Positions 32,956-36,002 of a DNA stretch of 36,002 bases are shown here, piece by piece. Numbering within the stretch: position 1 is the first letter of the stretch; the number at the start of each line of letters is the position of its first letter. The DNA comes from Rickettsia typhi (GTDB taxonomy: Bacteria; Pseudomonadota; Alphaproteobacteria; Rickettsiales; Rickettsiaceae), in assembly GCA_945865485.1 (NCBI GenBank), contig CAMBEC010000013.1, forward strand, positions 1-36,002. Direction: 5' to 3'. The notes below the pieces were generated by a model. That model made no database searches. It was not told the origin of the DNA and saw only the letters and a list, made by a program, of their open reading frames with translations. Both the position numbers and the translations under genes were made by a program.

Positions 32956-33105
32956 CTATTTGCGGCTATTTGCAACAGAACCATGAAAAGGAATATCTAA
33001 AATCTTGAATTTTTTTAGGCAAAGTTCTTTACTAAGCTGTAATAACTTTTTTCTATTAACCAACGGTATAGAATGCACATACAAAATGTTCTTGCACGAG
33101 TTCAT
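32956..33105 (-). CDS. Small conserved ORF of unknown function
   Basis: A 49-residue ORF (beginning MNSCKNILYVHSIPLVNRKK). An AAGGA element lies a few bases before the ATG. Its leader and first 14 codons recur, frameshifted, at 151-236 of this window, so it is a repeated unit of the element. The protein is basic, without membrane segments or known motifs. It may itself be the 5' part of a longer lost gene. Confidence 0.45.
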   Translation of the reverse strand: MNSCKNILYVHSIPLVNRKKLLQLSKELCLKKFKILDIPFHGSVANSRK

Positions 33106-33431
33106 ATTATTCCTTCGACAAAATCAGAGCTTCATTATATTTTCTCTATATATAATTTTTGAACTGTAGGTTATTATTTATTTGTTAGTGCCATAAAATT
33201 AATTCTAATTTAATTCTTTTCGGTTAAAGTACGATAAAAGACTATAAAATTACTTCATCTTGAAAGATTAGCTTTGTTGATGTTAGGAAAGAAATAGGCT
33301 TAAAATTAATACATAGATTAATGAATAACAAATAGATATAGGATTGCTTGACCACGAAGACCTTTTTATAAAGCAAGCACAAAAATCATATAGCTATATT
33401 GAATAAAAGCTTACCTTAAATTTATAAAATT
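33106..33431. promoter_or_regulatory. Intergenic region with candidate promoter of the MFS gene
   Basis: No ORF was recognised. TTGCTT (33344-33349), 17 bp, TATAAA (33367-33372) lies about 60 bp before the transporter start. Confidence 0.4.
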
Positions 33432-34742
33432 ATGAACGTATTAGAGCAACACAAACTTACAAGAGAACAAAAAGAGGCTATAGGTCTTTTATCTATAGGA
33501 ACATTTCTAGAATATTTTGATTTAATGCTATACGTTCATATGGCGGTTCTTCTTAATGAGTTGTTTTTTCCTAAAACTGATCCTTTTACAGCTTCTTTGC
33601 TTACAGCATTTGCCTTTTGTTCCACATATTTATTAAGGCCGTTTGGCGCGTTAATATTCGGCTATATTGGAGACAATATAGGACGAAAAGCAACTGTTAT
33701 TATAACAACTTTACTTATGGCATTTTCATGCTTTGTTATGGCGGTTTTGCCAACTTATGCTCAAATAGGGATTATGGCTTCATGGCTAGTAACAATATGT
33801 CGTATTGTTCAAGGTATGACATCTATGGGAGAATTTATCGGAGCACAATTATATTTAACTGAAATTACCAAACCACCAATTCAGTATCCAGTAGTATCTC
33901 TAACTTCTGTATTTTCTGTGTTAGGAGGAACAGCCGCATTAGCAGTTTCTTCATTAGCCACAACTTCTTCTCTTGACTTAAACTGGAGAATTGCATTTTG
34001 GTTTGGGGTTGTTGTAGCTCTGATAGGGACTGTTGCCAGGACAACTTTAAAAGAAACTCCTGAATTTGCTAATGCACAAAAAAGAATAATAAAAGGTTTA
34101 GATAATGATCAGAAAAAGGAATTAAAAAGTAGCTCTATTTGGGTTCAAGAAAGCAGAAATGATAAAAAAACACTTTTTCTCTTATGTGCTCTAGATTGTG
34201 CTTGGCCGGTGTGTTTTTACTTTAGCTATATTTTTTGCGGTAATATCCTAAAGCGGGAATATGGATTTTCAGCGAATGAAGTTCTGCATCAAAATTTTAT
34301 CGTATCCATGGTACAATTTATGGGGACAATAATTTTAAGTTTTATAAGCTACAAAATTTACCCACCTAAAATTGTTAAAGTAAAGTTGGTGATTTTTATA
34401 ATAATAGCTTTAGCAAGTCCCTTTTTACTTAATACAGTGCATAGTCCTTATGCTATTTTCTGTATACAATGTTGTTTTTTATTATTTGCATGTGATTACA
34501 CACCGGCAATGCCTATAACTTATAAACATATATCTATATTACGTAGGTTTACTTATTGCTCTTTGGCCTATGCTCTATCACGATCTATTATGTCTATTAT
34601 CACTTCGTTTGGATTAGTATATTTATTTGAATATTTTGGATATTTTGGAATCCTAGTTGTATTATTACCTATAGTCACTCTCTATGTTATTAGTATAAAT
34701 CATTTTGAAAAATTAGAGAAAGCGGCTGGTAATTATCGTTAA
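33432..34742 (+). CDS. ProP-like major facilitator superfamily transporter
   Basis: A 436-residue inner-membrane protein with twelve hydrophobic helices. The N-terminal GTFLEYFDLMLYVHMAVLLN matches the metabolite:H+ symporter (MHS/ProP) subgroup, followed by LRPFGALIFGYIGDNIGRKA (motif A, G-x-x-x-D-x-x-G-R-K) and RIVQGMTSMGEFIGAQLYLT in helix 4. Rickettsial genomes carry many ProP paralogues, believed to import osmolytes or host metabolites; the substrate here is unknown. The 3' end overlaps the convergent HD hydrolase gene by 53 bp. Confidence 0.9.
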   Translation: MNVLEQHKLTREQKEAIGLLSIGTFLEYFDLMLYVHMAVLLNELFFPKTDPFTASLLTAFAFCSTYLLRPFGALIFGYIGDNIGRKATVIITTLLMAFSCFVMAVLPTYAQIGIMASWLVTICRIVQGMTSMGEFIGAQLYLTEITKPPIQYPVVSLTSVFSVLGGTAALAVSSLATTSSLDLNWRIAFWFGVVVALIGTVARTTLKETPEFANAQKRIIKGLDNDQKKELKSSSIWVQESRNDKKTLFLLCALDCAWPVCFYFSYIFCGNILKREYGFSANEVLHQNFIVSMVQFMGTIILSFISYKIYPPKIVKVKLVIFIIIALASPFLLNTVHSPYAIFCIQCCFLLFACDYTPAMPITYKHISILRRFTYCSLAYALSRSIMSIITSFGLVYLFEYFGYFGILVVLLPIVTLYVISINHFEKLEKAAGNYR

Positions 34743-35367
34743 AAGAAAAAATATTCATATGCAACATTTGTTCAGAAGTTAAATTTTTTCTACTTTTTAT
34801 ACAAAGTTGTTGAATTCTTTTTGCTGTATAAGTTAGCTGTAGATACTCTGATAATAAAACGAAATTTACCAAAGTTTCATTTGTAACTTTTTCTGCTTTC
34901 TCAACACTCATGCCTTCTATAGTCTGCATATTATGCAACCTATCAAATAGCTTTATTAATAAAACTTCTTTATCTTTTAGTTGATAAGCATTATTTAAGA
35001 TTTCTTTTACACTCAATTTAGTTCCATCAGACCTATCACGAGTAAGCCTATCAACCATTTCAGATATCCTACTGCCAAAAGTATAAAGAATCATTTCTAT
35101 GGTAACTATAGTATCTTCCACTATATCGTGTAAAATACTTGTAACTATTACATCAGTTTTTAGATTATAATCAGATACAATATAAGCTACTTCTAGAGGA
35201 TGAGAATAAAAAGGTTCTCCAGTTTTTCTAAACTGACCTTCATGGTATTTTTTAACCCAATAGATAGCTTTATCAATAAGAGAAAAATCTAATTGATTTT
35301 TACTATCTAATGATTTTAATTTTTCTATTAATCTAATCGAATAATCACAAGGAATTAAATAAGACAT
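34690..35367 (-). CDS. spoT: SpoT-type HD-domain (p)ppGpp hydrolase, stand-alone
   Basis: A 225-residue protein containing only the HD hydrolase part of Rel/SpoT. Metal ligands are present: H56 in FYSHPLEVA, H80-D81 in ILHDIVEDT and D142 in LFDRLHNMQT. The synthetase, TGS and ACT domains are absent, so it resembles a small alarmone hydrolase. Rickettsiales are known for split, duplicated spoT fragments. Degrading host-derived or element-related (p)ppGpp-like molecules is a plausible role. It is convergent with and overlaps the MFS gene by 53 bp; its HD core is repeated as a fragment at 237-394. Confidence 0.88.
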   Translation of the reverse strand: MSYLIPCDYSIRLIEKLKSLDSKNQLDFSLIDKAIYWVKKYHEGQFRKTGEPFYSHPLEVAYIVSDYNLKTDVIVTSILHDIVEDTIVTIEMILYTFGSRISEMVDRLTRDRSDGTKLSVKEILNNAYQLKDKEVLLIKLFDRLHNMQTIEGMSVEKAEKVTNETLVNFVLLSEYLQLTYTAKRIQQLCIKSRKNLTSEQMLHMNIFSFNDNYQPLSLIFQNDLY

Positions 35368-35692
35368 AAATACTATAAGTAATTAATTTATAGAAGATAT
35401 ATTATCATTATTTTTTAGCTCATAGCAATATATTTGTCACTAATATAACTTAAAGTTTAAATATGAGCAAGATTTACAATAAGAAAATATCTACGCATTA
35501 TGTTTAGATATTTAGAACACAAGGAGAGAAGGTCTTAATTTTTCAAAGCTACGTGTACTAAAAAATACCAAATTCGGGCAAACCATTGTTATTAAGATTT
35601 ATTGACCATGCTACCCAGAGATGTAAAAGTAACTTGTATTTAATTTTAAATTGGTATATGAATAATAGATATTTAATTTATTAGAGTCAGTT
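35368..35692. other. Intergenic, no gene seen
   Basis: AT-rich, with a very short ORF starting near 35463 that does not look coding. It contains the divergent starts of the SpoT HD gene and the partial gene at 35693. No convincing promoter or RNA was recognised. Confidence 0.4.
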
Positions 35693-36002
35693 ATGACAAT
35701 TATAGTTACAACTAATAACGTATCAACTGATAACAGATTAGTCTTTGAAGTTACAAACAAATCAAAAGTCAAGATCAAATCCTTATCCCTTGAATTGTAT
35801 TTGAAAGAAATGGGGGAGGATTTGATCCGCAATAATCTAGATTATATCTTTATACAACAATTAAACATAGGTCCTTCGCATCCTTATACGTTTTCTAATC
35901 CCATAATAAAATTACTTATAGCAGAACTTAAAATGTTATACGTAGATAAAAACCATCCAGCAACAATTATGGTAGGGCCTGAATCAACTTTTAGACTTGA
36001 TA
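35693..36002 (+). CDS. Partial gene running off the window, unknown function
   Basis: An open frame of 103 codons from the ATG at 35693 continues past the window end. It reads MTIIVTTNNVSTDNRLVFEV, then SLSLELYLKEMGEDLIRNN and LNIGPSHPYTFSNPIIKLL. Alternating β-strands followed by helices suggest a soluble protein. No family was recognised from the visible part. The ribosome site is weak (AGAG). It is open for its full visible length in a region otherwise rich in stops. Confidence 0.5.
   Translation, partial: MTIIVTTNNVSTDNRLVFEVTNKSKVKIKSLSLELYLKEMGEDLIRNNLDYIFIQQLNIGPSHPYTFSNPIIKLLIAELKMLYVDKNHPATIMVGPESTFRLD

Noticed and set aside
1..36002. CRISPR array
   Set aside because: No series of regularly spaced identical repeats was found; the only tandem repeats are the 330-bp coding units in traA and the 18-bp pair near 29.1-29.3 kb.
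1..36002. tRNA or rRNA genes and a tRNA-type attachment site
   Set aside because: No cloverleaf with a T-arm GTTCRANNC motif or rRNA-like sequence was recognised by eye; a tRNA-scanning program would be needed to be certain.

Overview
The window is AT-rich, sparsely packed DNA with many short coding remnants, overlapping toxin-antitoxin pairs, ankyrin and TPR proteins and a very large Ti-type TraA relaxase. Together these point to an obligate intracellular alphaproteobacterium of the Rickettsiales, probably Rickettsiaceae, and to a decayed, mosaic copy of a Rickettsiales amplified genetic element (RAGE). Species cannot be fixed from the sequence. No type IV secretion genes, integrase, rRNA, tRNA or CRISPR array were seen, so this is an accessory part of such an element plus flanking cargo.

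Layout. 1-5.2 kb is a graveyard: the 3' end of an IS256-type transposase, fragments of a SpoT HD domain, a small conserved ORF and a DUF347-type membrane protein, with a TfoX-like protein, a divergent ankyrin-like protein and an LbtU-type outer-membrane porin still intact, then a broken Phd/YefM antitoxin. 5.4-15 kb carries an XRE regulator, a fused MsrB-MsrA repair enzyme and the 2703-residue TraA (relaxase, helicase, primase/Toprim-like region, 110-residue C-terminal repeats). 15-25.6 kb is the maintenance segment: a RelE-like/AbrB-like pair, an orphan ParB with an HU-like protein, a HigBA-like pair, small membrane proteins, TspO, a GapR-like protein, an unknown 365-residue protein, a RecD2-type helicase, and VapBC followed by a serine resolvase.

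25.8-30.2 kb holds the most unusual locus. A 1101-residue protein joins a LuxR-type helix-turn-helix, one predicted membrane segment, an NB-ARC-type STAND NTPase and eight TPRs spaced exactly 42 residues apart. Divergent to it are a small ankyrin protein and a glycine-zipper membrane protein. The shared intergenic region has two perfect 18-bp direct repeats and a dyad, which suggests a regulated three-gene unit; its role (signalling, host interaction or phage defence) is inference.

30.4-36 kb carries a truncated XRE-PAS regulator, a divergent stress pair (DUF2383 four-helix protein and a YflT/17M-like glycine-zipper membrane protein), a ProP-like MFS transporter convergent with and overlapping a stand-alone SpoT-type HD hydrolase, and the start of an unknown gene running off the end. 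Sequence related to this SpoT region recurs, broken, at the left edge, showing that copies of the element have recombined.

Functionally, the set combines DNA processing (TraA, RecD2, ParB, HU, GapR, resolvase), element persistence (several toxin-antitoxin modules) and host-adaptation cargo (MsrBA, TspO, ProP-like, SpoT HD, ankyrin/TPR proteins, porin).
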